A stretch of 64,000 bases of DNA from NCBI GenBank assembly GCA_052034255.1, contig JBPOIU010000078.1, forward strand, positions 16,828 through 80,827. Direction: 5' to 3'. Numbering within the stretch: position 1 is the first letter of the stretch; every line of letters starts with the position of its first letter. Position numbers and translations under genes: made by a program. The notes under the pieces were generated by a model. The model was not told the origin of the DNA and did not search any database. It saw only the letters and a list, made by a program, of their open reading frames with translations. Shown here in pieces: positions 16,242 through 26,188 of the stretch. The stretch comes from JADJEK01 sp052034255 (GTDB lineage Bacteria; Planctomycetota; B15-G4; JADJEK01).

Positions 16242-16805
16242 GTGGTTCGTATCGGCACCAACCAGTTCAAGAACGGCATCACGATCATCTACGAAGGCAA
16301 GATGTTCGACATCGTGGAGTTCCAGTTCGTGAAGCCGGGCAAAGGCACGGCTTTCGTCCGGACCCGCATGAAGAACATCAAGACCGGCAAGGTCATCGAG
16401 TACAGCCTCGGCTCGAACGACACCGTGGAACAGGTCAACGTCGAGAAGACGGACATGGAGTACCTGTACCGCGACGGCGAGTCGTTCGTGTTCATGGACA
16501 CGACGTCGTTCGAACAGACGCACGTCGAGAAACAGTTCATCGAGCCGATCCTCGAACTCCTGAAAGAGAACACCGTCTGCGTGTTCAAGCGCGCGAACGG
16601 AGAGCTGATCTCGGTGACGCTGCCCGACTTCATGATCCTCGAGGTCGTCGAATGCGACCCGTACATGAAGGGCGCGACGGCGTCCGGCGGCCCGAAACCC
16701 GCCAAGGTCGAGACCGGCGCGACGGTCAACGTCCCACCGTTCATCAACATCGGTGAGAAGATCAAGGTCGACACCCGCACCCTCGAGTACGTGGAGCGCG
16801 CGTGA
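16242..16805 (+). CDS. efp: Elongation factor P
   Basis: 187 residues, the standard length, using the GTG at 16242, which has GGAG eight bases upstream. Domain I starts VVRIGTNQFKNGITIIYEGK and has the loop KPGKGTAFVRTRMKN, whose lysine (P-G-K-G) is the post-translational modification site in many bacteria. Domains II and III follow, with the ending ETGATVNVPPFINIGEKIKVDTRTLEY. EF-P relieves ribosome stalling at polyproline. No EpmA/EpmB or other modification enzymes are in the window. The stop overlaps accB by GTGA. Confidence 0.96.
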   Translation: MVRIGTNQFKNGITIIYEGKMFDIVEFQFVKPGKGTAFVRTRMKNIKTGKVIEYSLGSNDTVEQVNVEKTDMEYLYRDGESFVFMDTTSFEQTHVEKQFIEPILELLKENTVCVFKRANGELISVTLPDFMILEVVECDPYMKGATASGGPKPAKVETGATVNVPPFINIGEKIKVDTRTLEYVERA

Positions 16806-17356
16806 AGAAGTCGAATACGAAGCCGAGCGCGAAATCGAAGGCGCCGCGTCCCGTCGAGTTGCCCGGAGCGAAGTCCGGCATCGACATGGCGGCGATCGAG
16901 CACTTGATCCGCCTGATGACCGACAACGGTCTGGTGGAAGTCGAAGTGAAGAGCGGGGAGGATCGCAAGATCCGCTTGAGCCGCCGCACGACCGACGCCG
17001 CGCCGATGGTGTTCCAGGCGCCGGCACCGCAGGCTCCGGCTGCGGCTTCGGCTGCTCCGGCCGCGGCGCCCGCCGCGGGCGGTGCGCCGGCGGCGAAGGC
17101 TCGCCCGAGCGACGTGTTCGAGTTCGTCTCGCCGATGGTCGGCACGTTCTATCGCGCGCCGTCGCCCGAGGCCCCTCCGTACTGCAGCACGGGCGACAAG
17201 ATCCAGCCCGGCTCGGTCCTCTGCATCATCGAAGCCATGAAGGTGATGAACGAGATCAAGGCCGAGATCGCCGGCGAGGTCGTCGACATCCTGGTCGAGA
17301 ACGGCGAGGCCGTCGAGTTCGGCCAGCCGCTGCTCCACATCAAGAAGACCGGCTGA
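16802..17356 (+). CDS. accB: Biotin carboxyl carrier protein of acetyl-CoA carboxylase
   Basis: 184 residues, GTG start overlapping the efp stop by four bases. The N-terminal AccB helix region (IDMAAIEHLIRLMTDNGLVEVEV) leads into an Ala/Pro-rich swinging linker (about residues 70-100) and the biotinyl domain. The biotin acceptor is Lys147 in EAMKVMNE. BCCP carries carboxybiotin between AccC and the carboxyltransferase in the first step of fatty acid synthesis. An N-terminal extension rich in Lys and Ser (MKKSNTKPSAKSKAP) precedes the conserved part. accC follows ten bases later; efp-accB-accC is a widespread arrangement. Confidence 0.95.
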   Translation: MKKSNTKPSAKSKAPRPVELPGAKSGIDMAAIEHLIRLMTDNGLVEVEVKSGEDRKIRLSRRTTDAAPMVFQAPAPQAPAAASAAPAAAPAAGGAPAAKARPSDVFEFVSPMVGTFYRAPSPEAPPYCSTGDKIQPGSVLCIIEAMKVMNEIKAEIAGEVVDILVENGEAVEFGQPLLHIKKTG

Positions 17357-17366
17357 AGCGCGCCGC

Positions 17367-18716
17367 ATGTTCAAGCGCATCCTCATCGCGAATCGCGGCG
17401 AAATCGCGCTGCGGGTCATCCGGGCCTGTCGCGAACTCGGCATCGAGACCGTCGCCGTCTACTCCGAGGCCGACGCCAACGCGATCTGGTTGCGCTTCGC
17501 CGACGAGACGATCTGCATTGGCCCGGCGAAGTCGGCGCAGTCCTACCTCGACATCCCGCGCATCATCTCGGCCGCCGAGATCGCGGACGTCGAAGCGATC
17601 CATCCGGGCTACGGCTTCCTGTCCGAGCGCGCGCACTTCGCCGAAGTCTGCGAGTCGTGCGGCATCAAGTTCATCGGGCCGCCTCCGGCGACGATCGACT
17701 TGGTCGGCAACAAATCGCGCGCGAAGGAAACCGCGAAGGCTGCCGGCGTGCCCGTGATTCCGGGCTCCGAAGGGTTGCTGACCGACGAGAAGCACGCGCT
17801 CGCCGAAGCGCACCGCATCAAGTACCCGGTGCTGATCAAGGCGGCGGCGGGCGGCGGTGGGCGTGGCATGCGCGTCGCGCACAACGACGTCTCGCTGGTG
17901 AACGGCTACCTGGCCGCGCGCGCCGAGGCGGAAGCCGCGTTCGGCGATTCGTCGGTCTACCTCGAGAAGCTGATCGAGAAGCCGCGGCACGTCGAGATCC
18001 AGATCCTCGGCGACGCCCACGGCAACCTCATCCATCTGGGTGAGCGCGACTGTTCGCTGCAGCGTCGCCATCAGAAGATCGTCGAAGAGTCGCCGTCACC
18101 GGTGCTCGACGAGGATCTGCGCCAGAAGATGGGCGAATGCGCGAAGCGTTTGTGCAAGGCAGCGGGCTACGTCAACGCCGGCACGGTGGAGTTCCTCGTC
18201 GACAAGGACAAGAACTTCTACTTCATGGAAGTGAACGCGCGCGTCCAGGTCGAGCACCCGGTGACGGAACTGGTCACGGGCGTCGACATCGTGAAGGAGC
18301 AGATTCGCATCGCGTACGGCGAGCGCCTGATGCTGAAGCAAAAGGACGTCAAGCTGCGCGGTCACGCGATCGAATGCCGGATCAACGCCGAAGACCCGGC
18401 CGACAACTTCCGACCGTGCCCCGGCAAGATCCGCGCCTACTACGCACCGGGTGGTCCGCACGTCCGGCTCGAATCCCACGCGTTCGCCGGTTACGAGATC
18501 CCGCGCTACTACGACTCGCTGATCGGCAAGTTGCTGGTCTGGGGCGAGACGCGCGAGGAGGCTCTGGACCGCATGGCGCGCGCGCTCGACGAGTACGTCG
18601 TCGAGGGCGTCAAGACGACGATCCCGCTGCAGCGCGAGATCATGCGCCACCCGCGGTTCCGTTCCGGCGACGTCGACACGTCCTTCATGGACACGACCTT
18701 TCTCGCGGCTCGGTGA
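17367..18716 (+). CDS. accC: Biotin carboxylase subunit of acetyl-CoA carboxylase
   Basis: 449 residues, matching E. coli AccC. It starts MFKRILIANRGEIALRVIRA. The ATP-grasp domain holds the glycine-rich loop KAAAGGGGRGMR, the RDCSLQRRHQK block and the catalytic EVNARVQVEHPVTE, and is followed by the C-terminal carboxylase lobe ECRINAEDP. The enzyme carboxylates biotin on BCCP using bicarbonate and ATP. The carboxyltransferase genes accA/accD are not nearby. A GC-rich hairpin with a short T run lies about 170 bases after the stop. Confidence 0.97.
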   Translation: MFKRILIANRGEIALRVIRACRELGIETVAVYSEADANAIWLRFADETICIGPAKSAQSYLDIPRIISAAEIADVEAIHPGYGFLSERAHFAEVCESCGIKFIGPPPATIDLVGNKSRAKETAKAAGVPVIPGSEGLLTDEKHALAEAHRIKYPVLIKAAAGGGGRGMRVAHNDVSLVNGYLAARAEAEAAFGDSSVYLEKLIEKPRHVEIQILGDAHGNLIHLGERDCSLQRRHQKIVEESPSPVLDEDLRQKMGECAKRLCKAAGYVNAGTVEFLVDKDKNFYFMEVNARVQVEHPVTELVTGVDIVKEQIRIAYGERLMLKQKDVKLRGHAIECRINAEDPADNFRPCPGKIRAYYAPGGPHVRLESHAFAGYEIPRYYDSLIGKLLVWGETREEALDRMARALDEYVVEGVKTTIPLQREIMRHPRFRSGDVDTSFMDTTFLAAR

Positions 18717-18838
18717 GCGCGCGCGAGCCGCGCGAACGACGGCCGGCGCGACCGCCGCTGTGCACAAGGTTCGTCGACGCGGCAAACCGCGTGCAAACCG
18801 ACGGTTGGGTCCAATCCCCGGACTCTTTTCCAACTCTT

Positions 18839-18867
18839 TTCACGGCTCCCGCCAACTCCTGTAACCT
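18839..18867 (+). promoter_or_regulatory. Weak candidate sigma-70-type promoter upstream of the 18958 gene
   Basis: TTCACG at 18839-18844 and TAACCT at 18862-18867 are separated by 17 bases, resembling weak minus-35 and minus-10 elements. A hairpin at 18883 would fall within the first bases of the transcript. This is a pattern match only. Confidence 0.25.
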
Positions 18868-18882
18868 TTCGCCTTCGAATGG

Positions 18883-18921
18883 GCCGAAAGTGGGGGGACC
18901 TCGGGTCCCCCTTCGGCGTTT
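18883..18921 (+). terminator. Strong GC-rich hairpin with short T run (terminator or leader attenuator)
   Basis: GCCGAA at 18883-18888 pairs with TTCGGC at 18912-18917, and inside it GGGGGAC at 18893-18899 pairs with GTCCCCC at 18905-18911 around the loop CTCGG. The left arm has a four-base bulge (AGTG). The stem is followed by GTTTTG. It fits an intrinsic terminator for the efp-accB-accC operon. Because it sits only 37 bases before the next ATG, behind a weak promoter-like sequence, it could instead be a leader structure for that gene. Confidence 0.6.
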
Positions 18922-18957
18922 TGCGAGGTTCGTGCCCGCTCCGGAGATCGTGCCGCC

Positions 18958-19815
18958 ATGGTCAGCGCCGCAGCCCTGATGTTGTTGGCCACGTGTCTGC
19001 CCTTGCCGCAGGACCGTGACGCTCGCGCGTCGGGCGTTCCGGTCACGGAACAGGCCCCGCAGGACGCCGGCGATGCCGACGGCGGCGACGAAGACGCGGT
19101 CGTCGCGAACGCCGATGTCGCGTTGGCGCGGCTGACCCGCATCGCGGACCCCGTCGCGAAGTTGAACGGTGAAGCGCGTTCCGAGCGCATGCTGTTCCAC
19201 TGGAACAAGTTCGCCGACCTGATGAGCGGCGATGGCGGCCGGCAAGGCGACGCCGGGATCAGCGAGATCACCTTCACGTCGGATTTGTCGACGGTGCGGA
19301 TGTTCGGCGCGACGCAATTCGCGATCGAGCGCGGCGCCGACGGCGTCACGCAACTGCGCTTCGACGAGCTGCACCGTGTCATCGTGTCGACGCGCGACGA
19401 AGGTCTGCGCATCGTCCTCGACGACGGCACCACGCTGGTCGCCGCGGGGACGTGGCTGCGCATCGCGCGCGACGAACTCGATCGGCGCTACGTGATCCGC
19501 AACGGTGGCCCGCTCGACCTCGAGATCAGCGGCAGCACGCACCTGCGCGACGTCGCGGTGTTGCGCGCCGGCGAATCGGTCGAGATCCCGATCACACGCG
19601 GCGACGCCGCGATCGCCGAATCGGGCGTGCGCGCCGACGTCTGGCAAGGATTGGTCGTGCGCGCCGAAGCCGGCGTCGAACGTGGCGAAGCCGCCGGACA
19701 GCTCGTGCTGTCGGGCGAAGGCACCGCCGAAGTCGGTGGCGCGAAGATCGTGTTGACGGGGCAGCGCGTGCTGGTGCGCCGCCCGCGAATCGAACGGACA
19801 TCCGACGACGATTGA
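18958..19815 (+). CDS. Hypothetical secreted protein
   Basis: 285 residues, not recognised. A signal peptide is likely (MVSAAALMLLATCLPLP, then charged residues). A short acidic stretch (DAGDADGGDEDAV) is followed by a region of alternating beta strands to the end, such as VTQLRFDELHRVIVS, LRIVLDDGTTLVAAG, LVVRAEAGVERGEAAG and LVLSGEGTAEVGGAKIVL. The beta-rich repeats are vaguely like OstA/LptA-type or FecR-type periplasmic sheets, but I see no diagnostic motif. It is 45 bases upstream of the UDP-sugar decarboxylase gene, so it may be the first gene of the polysaccharide operon. Confidence 0.6.
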   Translation: MVSAAALMLLATCLPLPQDRDARASGVPVTEQAPQDAGDADGGDEDAVVANADVALARLTRIADPVAKLNGEARSERMLFHWNKFADLMSGDGGRQGDAGISEITFTSDLSTVRMFGATQFAIERGADGVTQLRFDELHRVIVSTRDEGLRIVLDDGTTLVAAGTWLRIARDELDRRYVIRNGGPLDLEISGSTHLRDVAVLRAGESVEIPITRGDAAIAESGVRADVWQGLVVRAEAGVERGEAAGQLVLSGEGTAEVGGAKIVLTGQRVLVRRPRIERTSDDD

Positions 19816-19860
19816 TCGGACGTCGCGCGTGCCGCGACGCCGAAACGGAGTGGACGAGTC

Positions 19861-20826
<966 letters not shown>

Positions 20827-20892
20827 CCGGAGCGCGCGGCGCGCGAGCGATCGTCGCCGCGTCCGTTCCAGGCCAACTCGGAGTTCGAACCG

Positions 20893-22731
20893 ATGTGCGG
20901 CATCATCGGCTGTGCAGCGCGGCGTGACGTCGCCGACTTGATCCTCGGCGGGCTGCGCCAGCTCGAATATCGCGGCTACGACTCGGCGGGCCTCGCGGTG
21001 ATCCGCGACGGCGCGCTGTTGGTCGTTCGGCGCGAAGGGCGCATCGACAATCTCGCGGGCCAGGTGAAATCGAGCGCGATCGACGGCCACACCGGCATCG
21101 GCCACACGCGGTGGGCGACGCACGGCGCGCCGTCGGAGAAGAACGCGCATCCGCACATCGACGGCAGCGGCAACCTCGCGGTGATCCACAACGGGATCAT
21201 CGAGAACCACGAGGTGCTGCGCGAACGGCTGAAGGCCAAGGGTCACGTGTTCCACTCCGAGACCGACTCGGAAGTGTTCCCGCACCTGGTCCAAGAGCAC
21301 CTGAAGTCGAACGATCTGCTCGACGCCGTGCGCCTGGCCATCCACGAAGTGCGCGGCACGTACGCATTCGTCGTCATCGACCGCACGCAGCCGGGCCGCA
21401 TCGTCGGTGCGCGGCGCGACTCGCCGCTGGTCGTCGGCGTCGGCAAGGGTGAGAACTACCTCGCATCGGACGTTTCCGCGCTGCTCGCGCTGACGCGCGA
21501 CGTCGTCTACCTCGCGAACGGCGACGTCGTCGAACTGACGCCCGATCGCGTCCGCGTGCTCGACGAGCATGGTCGCGACAAGCCGCTGCAGCTCAGTCGC
21601 GTGGAGTGGGATGCCGAAGCCGCCGCGAAGGGCGGGTATCGCCACTACATGCTGAAGGAGATCGACGAACAGCCCGCGGTGGTCGCGAAGACGCTGCAGC
21701 GCCATCTCGACGAATCGTCGGGGAAGGCGCGGTTCGTGTTGCCCGATGCCGCGGCGCTCGAAGCGACGCTCGCGAACGTCGAGCGCATCTCGATCACCGC
21801 CTGCGGAACGTCGTGGCACGCGGGCCTGGTCGGCAAGTTCCTGATCGAGAAGCGCGCGGGGATTCCGGTCGACGTCGACTACGCCTCCGAGTTCCGCTAC
21901 CGCGACGCGGTGTTGGCGAAGAACCACCTCGTGCTCGCGATCTCGCAGTCCGGAGAGACGCTCGACACGCTCGCCGCCATCCGCGAAGCGCGCTCGCGCG
22001 GCGCGAAGGTGCTGTCGATCGTCAACGTCCAGGGTTCGTCGCTGGTGCGCGACTCCGACGGCATCGTGTTGACCGACGCCGGTCCCGAGATCGGCGTGGC
22101 GTCGACCAAGGCGTTCACGACGCAACTGGTCGCGCTGTCGGTGCTGTCGTGGGTGCTCGCGCGCGCACGCGGGCGCGTCGATCGCGAGCGCGAGGCGAAG
22201 GCCGTCGAGGAACTGCGCGTGCTGCGCTTCAAGCTCGAGGAGAGCCTCGCGCGCACCGAGGAGATCGCGACCGCCGCCGAGACGTTCTCTCGCGCGCAGG
22301 ACTTCCTGTTCCTCGGCCGCGGCATGAACTACCCGGTCGCTCTCGAAGGCGCGCTGAAGCTGAAGGAGATCTCGTACATCCACGCCGAGGGCTATCCGGC
22401 GGGCGAGATGAAGCACGGACCGATCGCGCTCATCGACGCGAACATGCCGGTCGTCGTCGTCGCGACACCGGGACGCGTGCACGAGAAGGTCCTGTCGAAC
22501 ATGCAGGAAGTGAAAGCGCGCGGCGGCCGCATCATCGCGGTCGCGGCCGCCGACGACGCCGCGGTTCGCAAGCTCGCCGATTTCGTGCTGCCGGTCCCCG
22601 TCGTCGACGAGGACTTGTCGCCGATCGTCAACGTCGTGCCGCTGCAACGGCTCGCGTATTGGATCGCCGACCTGCGCGGCTGTGACATCGACAAACCTCG
22701 CAACCTCGCGAAGAGCGTGACGGTGGAGTGA
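20893..22731 (+). CDS. glmS: Glutamine-fructose-6-phosphate aminotransferase (isomerizing)
   Basis: 612 residues, the standard length. The N-terminal glutaminase starts MCGIIGCAARRDVADLILGG with the nucleophile Cys2, and has TRWATHGAPSEKNAHPH and DSEVFPHLV. Two SIS domains follow, with ISQSGETLDTLAA and the C-terminal tail DKPRNLAKSVTVE. GlmS makes glucosamine-6-phosphate, committing carbon to UDP-GlcNAc. Its place between UDP-sugar enzymes suggests it feeds polysaccharide precursors here. The upstream leader is only about 66 bases, and I see no glmS ribozyme. It overlaps the next gene by one base. Confidence 0.96.
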   Translation: MCGIIGCAARRDVADLILGGLRQLEYRGYDSAGLAVIRDGALLVVRREGRIDNLAGQVKSSAIDGHTGIGHTRWATHGAPSEKNAHPHIDGSGNLAVIHNGIIENHEVLRERLKAKGHVFHSETDSEVFPHLVQEHLKSNDLLDAVRLAIHEVRGTYAFVVIDRTQPGRIVGARRDSPLVVGVGKGENYLASDVSALLALTRDVVYLANGDVVELTPDRVRVLDEHGRDKPLQLSRVEWDAEAAAKGGYRHYMLKEIDEQPAVVAKTLQRHLDESSGKARFVLPDAAALEATLANVERISITACGTSWHAGLVGKFLIEKRAGIPVDVDYASEFRYRDAVLAKNHLVLAISQSGETLDTLAAIREARSRGAKVLSIVNVQGSSLVRDSDGIVLTDAGPEIGVASTKAFTTQLVALSVLSWVLARARGRVDREREAKAVEELRVLRFKLEESLARTEEIATAAETFSRAQDFLFLGRGMNYPVALEGALKLKEISYIHAEGYPAGEMKHGPIALIDANMPVVVVATPGRVHEKVLSNMQEVKARGGRIIAVAAADDAAVRKLADFVLPVPVVDEDLSPIVNVVPLQRLAYWIADLRGCDIDKPRNLAKSVTVE

Positions 22732-24056
22732 TGACGGACGCATCCCGGACGATGCTCGAAGCGATCACGACGAAGGTGGCGCGGCGCGAACTGCGCGTCG
22801 CCGTCGTCGGGCTCGGCTACGTCGGTCTGCCGCTCGCCGCGCGCTTCGCGTCGTGCGGCTTCCCGGTGGTCGGACTCGATCTCGACGCGCGCAAGGTCGC
22901 CGCGATCGAGGCCGGCACGTCGTACATCCCGGACGTTCCGAGCGCGGAGATCGCCGCGGCCGTCGCGGCGAAGACGCTGCGCGCGAGCCGCGATCCCGCG
23001 GTCCTCGCCGACGCCGACTTCGTGTCGGTCTGCGTGCCGACGCCGCTGTCGAAGTTCCGCGAGCCCGACCTGTCCGCGGTAATGAGCGTCACCGAATCGA
23101 TCCAGCGCAACCTGCGCCCGGGCCAAGTGATCTCGTACGAGAGCACGACGTATCCCGGCACGACCGACGAAGCGGTGGAGCCGCAGCTCGCGCGCACCGG
23201 ACTGAAGCCGGGGCGTGACTACTTCCTCGCGTTCTCGCCCGAACGCATCGATCCGGGGCGCAAGGACTTCACGCTGCAGACCACGCCGAAGGTGGTCGGT
23301 GGCGTGACTCCGTCGTGCACCGAAGCCGCCGCGGCGTGCTACGGCGCCGTCATCGATCGCGTCGTGCGCGTCTCCAGCGCGCGCGCGGCGGAGATGGCGA
23401 AAATGCTCGAGAACACGTTCCGCTCGGTGAACATCGGGCTCGTGAACGAGATGGCGATCATCTGCGACCGCCTGAAGATCCCGATCTTCGAAGTGATCCA
23501 GGCCGCGTCGACGAAGCCGTTCGGCTTCATGCCGTTCTTCCCTGGCCCGGGTCTCGGCGGTCATTGCTTGCCGATCGATCCGCTGTACTTGTCGTGGAAG
23601 ATGCGCAGCCTTGACTACCGGGCGCGCTTCATCGAAATCGCCGAGGAAGTGAACCGCTCGATGCCGGCCTACGTGGTGTCGAAGGTCGCCGCGGCGCTGA
23701 ACGCGAAGAAGAAGGCGGTGAACGGCTCGCGCGTGCTGGTGCTCGGCGCGGCCTACAAGAAGAACATCGACGACGTCCGCGAGTCGCCGGCGATCGACGT
23801 CATCAAGCAACTGCGCGATCTCGGCGCCGACGTCGAATACCACGATCCCTACATCGCGACCCTCGAACACGAAGGCTTGCCGCTGCGTTCGGTGCCGCTC
23901 GACGACGCGCGCTTGCGTGCCTGCGATTGCGCCGTCGTCGTCACCGACCACTCGTGCTTCGATTGGGCCCGCATCGTCTCGTCGGCGCCCATCGTCGTCG
24001 ACACGCGCAACGCGACCGCCGCGGTGCGCGATCGAGGCGAAGTCGTCCTGCTCTGA
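22731..24056 (+). CDS. wbpA: Nucleotide-sugar 6-dehydrogenase of the WbpA (UDP-N-acetylglucosamine) type
   Basis: 441 residues. The Rossmann motif VVGLGYVGLPLA is near residue 25. The mid-domain block ESTTYPGTTDEAVEP, then AFSPERIDPGRKDF and the catalytic-cysteine loop GPGLGGHCLPIDPLYLSWK, are typical of UDP-GlcNAc 6-dehydrogenases, which oxidise C6 to a uronate in two NAD-dependent steps. The C-terminal domain carries LGAAYKKNIDDVRESPA. Product class (UDP-GlcNAcA) is inferred from family likeness. The ATG at 22731 overlaps the glmS stop by one base with GGAG just upstream; a GTG three bases earlier is equally possible. Confidence 0.88.
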   Translation: MTDASRTMLEAITTKVARRELRVAVVGLGYVGLPLAARFASCGFPVVGLDLDARKVAAIEAGTSYIPDVPSAEIAAAVAAKTLRASRDPAVLADADFVSVCVPTPLSKFREPDLSAVMSVTESIQRNLRPGQVISYESTTYPGTTDEAVEPQLARTGLKPGRDYFLAFSPERIDPGRKDFTLQTTPKVVGGVTPSCTEAAAACYGAVIDRVVRVSSARAAEMAKMLENTFRSVNIGLVNEMAIICDRLKIPIFEVIQAASTKPFGFMPFFPGPGLGGHCLPIDPLYLSWKMRSLDYRARFIEIAEEVNRSMPAYVVSKVAAALNAKKKAVNGSRVLVLGAAYKKNIDDVRESPAIDVIKQLRDLGADVEYHDPYIATLEHEGLPLRSVPLDDARLRACDCAVVVTDHSCFDWARIVSSAPIVVDTRNATAAVRDRGEVVLL

Positions 24057-24089
24057 CCGGTCTCGATCACGACGCGAAGGAAGCGAGTC

Positions 24090-25052
24090 ATGCAGAAAGT
24101 GTTGGTGACCGGAGCCGCGGGATTCATCGGCTCGACCTTGTGCGAAGCGCTGACGCAGCGCGGCGACGTGGTCGTCGGCCTCGACAATTTCCAGCCGTTC
24201 TACGACCCGTCGATCAAGCGCGCGAACCTGACCGGTTTGACCAAGCGCTCGAACTTCACGTTCGTCGAGGGCGACATCCGCGACGCGGAGCGGTTGACGC
24301 AGTTGTTCTCGACCCAGCGCTTCGACGCGGTGATCCACCTCGCGGCCATGGCCGGTGTGCGGCCGTCGATCCAGGATCCGATGCTGTACACCGACATCAA
24401 CCTGACCGGTTCGATGCGGTTGTTCGAAGCGATGCGCGCGCACGGCTGCAAGCGCATGATGTTCGGCTCGTCGTCGTCGGTCTACGGCGGCAGCACCGAG
24501 GTGCCGTTCCGCGAGGATCAGACCGCCGATCGACCAGTGTCGCCCTACGCGGCGACGAAGCGCGCCGGTGAAGTCCTCGCGCACGCGTACCACCACCTGT
24601 TCGGCTTCACGATCGCGTGCCTGCGCTTCTTCACGGTCTACGGCCCGCGCCAGCGCCCGGAGATGGCGATCCACCAGTTCACGCGTCTGATCGACCAGGG
24701 CAAGCCGGTGCCGTTCTTCGGCGACGGCTCGTCGCGGCGCGACTACACGTACGTCGACGACCTCGTCGACGGCATCGTGCGCGCGCTCGACCGCGCGAAC
24801 GGTTTCGCGATCTACAACCTCGGTGGCCACAAGACGACGTCGCTGAAGGAACTGGTCGAGCTCATCGAATCGCGCCTCGGCAAGCAGGCGGTGTTGAATC
24901 GTCTGCCCGATCAACCCGGCGACGTTCCGATCACGTACGCGGACATCACGCGCGCGCACGCCGATCTGGGCTACGCGCCGCGCACGCCGATCGACGACGG
25001 TGTCACGAAGTTCGTCGCGTGGTATCGCGAGCGCGGAGCCCACCGCGGATGA
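24090..25052 (+). CDS. NAD-dependent epimerase, UDP-glucuronate 4-epimerase-like
   Basis: 320 residues, extended SDR. The NAD motif is VTGAAGFIGSTLCEAL. NFQPFYDPSIKRANL and LAAMAGVRPSIQDP resemble UDP-glucuronate epimerases, which have Y-D-P-x-x-K and A-G-V-R-x-S in these places. The catalytic Ser-Tyr-Lys set is in SSSSVYGG and SPYAATKRAGE. It would interconvert UDP-glucuronate and UDP-galacturonate; substrate identity is inferred. AAGGA is nine bases upstream of the ATG, and the stop overlaps wecB by ATGA. Confidence 0.8.
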   Translation: MQKVLVTGAAGFIGSTLCEALTQRGDVVVGLDNFQPFYDPSIKRANLTGLTKRSNFTFVEGDIRDAERLTQLFSTQRFDAVIHLAAMAGVRPSIQDPMLYTDINLTGSMRLFEAMRAHGCKRMMFGSSSSVYGGSTEVPFREDQTADRPVSPYAATKRAGEVLAHAYHHLFGFTIACLRFFTVYGPRQRPEMAIHQFTRLIDQGKPVPFFGDGSSRRDYTYVDDLVDGIVRALDRANGFAIYNLGGHKTTSLKELVELIESRLGKQAVLNRLPDQPGDVPITYADITRAHADLGYAPRTPIDDGVTKFVAWYRERGAHRG

Positions 25053-26188
25053 CGAAACCGCGCGTCATCGTCGTCGTCGGCGCCAGGCCGAACTTCATGA
25101 AGGCTGCACCGGTGCTGCGCGCGCTCGAAGCGCGCGGACAGGTGGAGCCGATCCTGTTGCATACCGGTCAGCACTACGACGAGCGGATGTCGGACCTGTT
25201 CTTCCGCGACCTCGGGATGCCGAAGCCGGCGATCAACCTCGAAGTCGGTTCCGGTTCGCACGCTCAGCAGACCGCGGACGTGATGGTGCGTTTCGAAGCC
25301 GCGTTGGCGCGCGAACCGCGCCGGCCAGCGGCGGTGGTCGTGGTGGGCGACGTGAACTCCACGATCGCCTGCGCGTTGGTGGCCGCGAAAGCCGGCATCC
25401 TGCTCGCGCACGTCGAGTCCGGCCTGCGCTCGTTCGACCGCGGGATGCCCGAAGAGCTGAATCGCATCTGCACCGATCAGTTGGCGGACGTCTGCTACGT
25501 CACGGAATCCTCCGGCATGCAGCACCTCGCGCGCGAGGGCAAGGCGAAGGACGCGTGCGTGCTGGTCGGCAACACGATGATCGACACGCTGCTCGAGCAC
25601 CGCGTGCGCGCGAAGGCGCACGGCGCGGCGCGTGCCGCGGAGTTCGGTGTGGCGGACGCGCGCTATGCGATCGTCACGCTGCATCGCCCGAGCAACGTCG
25701 ACGCGAAGGAACCGCTGACCGAGATCGTCGGCGCCCTGACGACGTTGGCGCGGCGCTTGCCGATCGTGTGGCCGATCCACCCGCGCACGCGCGCGCGCAT
25801 GACCGAGTTCGGGTTGATCGGCGCACTCGAGCGTGAGGCTTCGATCAAGCTGGTCGAGCCGCAGGGTTATCTCGACTTCCTCGGCTTGGTCGATCGCGCG
25901 GCCGTGGTGCTCACGGATTCGGGCGGTGTGCAGGAAGAGACGACGGTGCTCAAGGTGCCGTGCGTGACGCTGCGCGAGAACACCGAGCGCCCGTCGACGT
26001 TGGAGATGGGGGGCAACGTGCTGTGCGGCGGTTCGCGTCCCGCGATCCTCGCCGCGACCGAGAAGATGCTCGCCGTCGACAAAGCGTCGATCGGCACGCC
26101 GCCGGCATGGGACGGCAAGGCCGCGCAGCGCATCGCCGAAGACCTCGAGTCGCGCATCGCCGCGCGCACGCGTGGAGGCGGCGCATGA
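25049..26188 (+). CDS. wecB: UDP-N-acetylglucosamine 2-epimerase (non-hydrolyzing)
   Basis: 379 residues. It begins with the characteristic VVVGARPNFMKAAPVLRAL, followed by LLHTGQHYDERMSD, VVVGDVNSTIACAL, HVESGLRSFDRGMPEELNR and, near the C-terminus, TDSGGVQEETTVLKVPCVTLRENTERP. These cover the UDP and active-site residues of WecB/MnaA, which interconverts UDP-GlcNAc and UDP-ManNAc. With the WbpA-type dehydrogenase it could lead to a ManNAc-uronate-like sugar. ATGA overlaps on both sides place it in a tightly coupled operon. Confidence 0.92.
   Translation: MTKPRVIVVVGARPNFMKAAPVLRALEARGQVEPILLHTGQHYDERMSDLFFRDLGMPKPAINLEVGSGSHAQQTADVMVRFEAALAREPRRPAAVVVVGDVNSTIACALVAAKAGILLAHVESGLRSFDRGMPEELNRICTDQLADVCYVTESSGMQHLAREGKAKDACVLVGNTMIDTLLEHRVRAKAHGAARAAEFGVADARYAIVTLHRPSNVDAKEPLTEIVGALTTLARRLPIVWPIHPRTRARMTEFGLIGALEREASIKLVEPQGYLDFLGLVDRAAVVLTDSGGVQEETTVLKVPCVTLRENTERPSTLEMGGNVLCGGSRPAILAATEKMLAVDKASIGTPPAWDGKAAQRIAEDLESRIAARTRGGGA

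Noticed and set aside
22392..25043. A long minus-strand frame over the glmS end, dehydrogenase and epimerase
   Set aside because: Shadow frame with low-complexity composition and no motif; the sense-strand genes are conserved enzymes.
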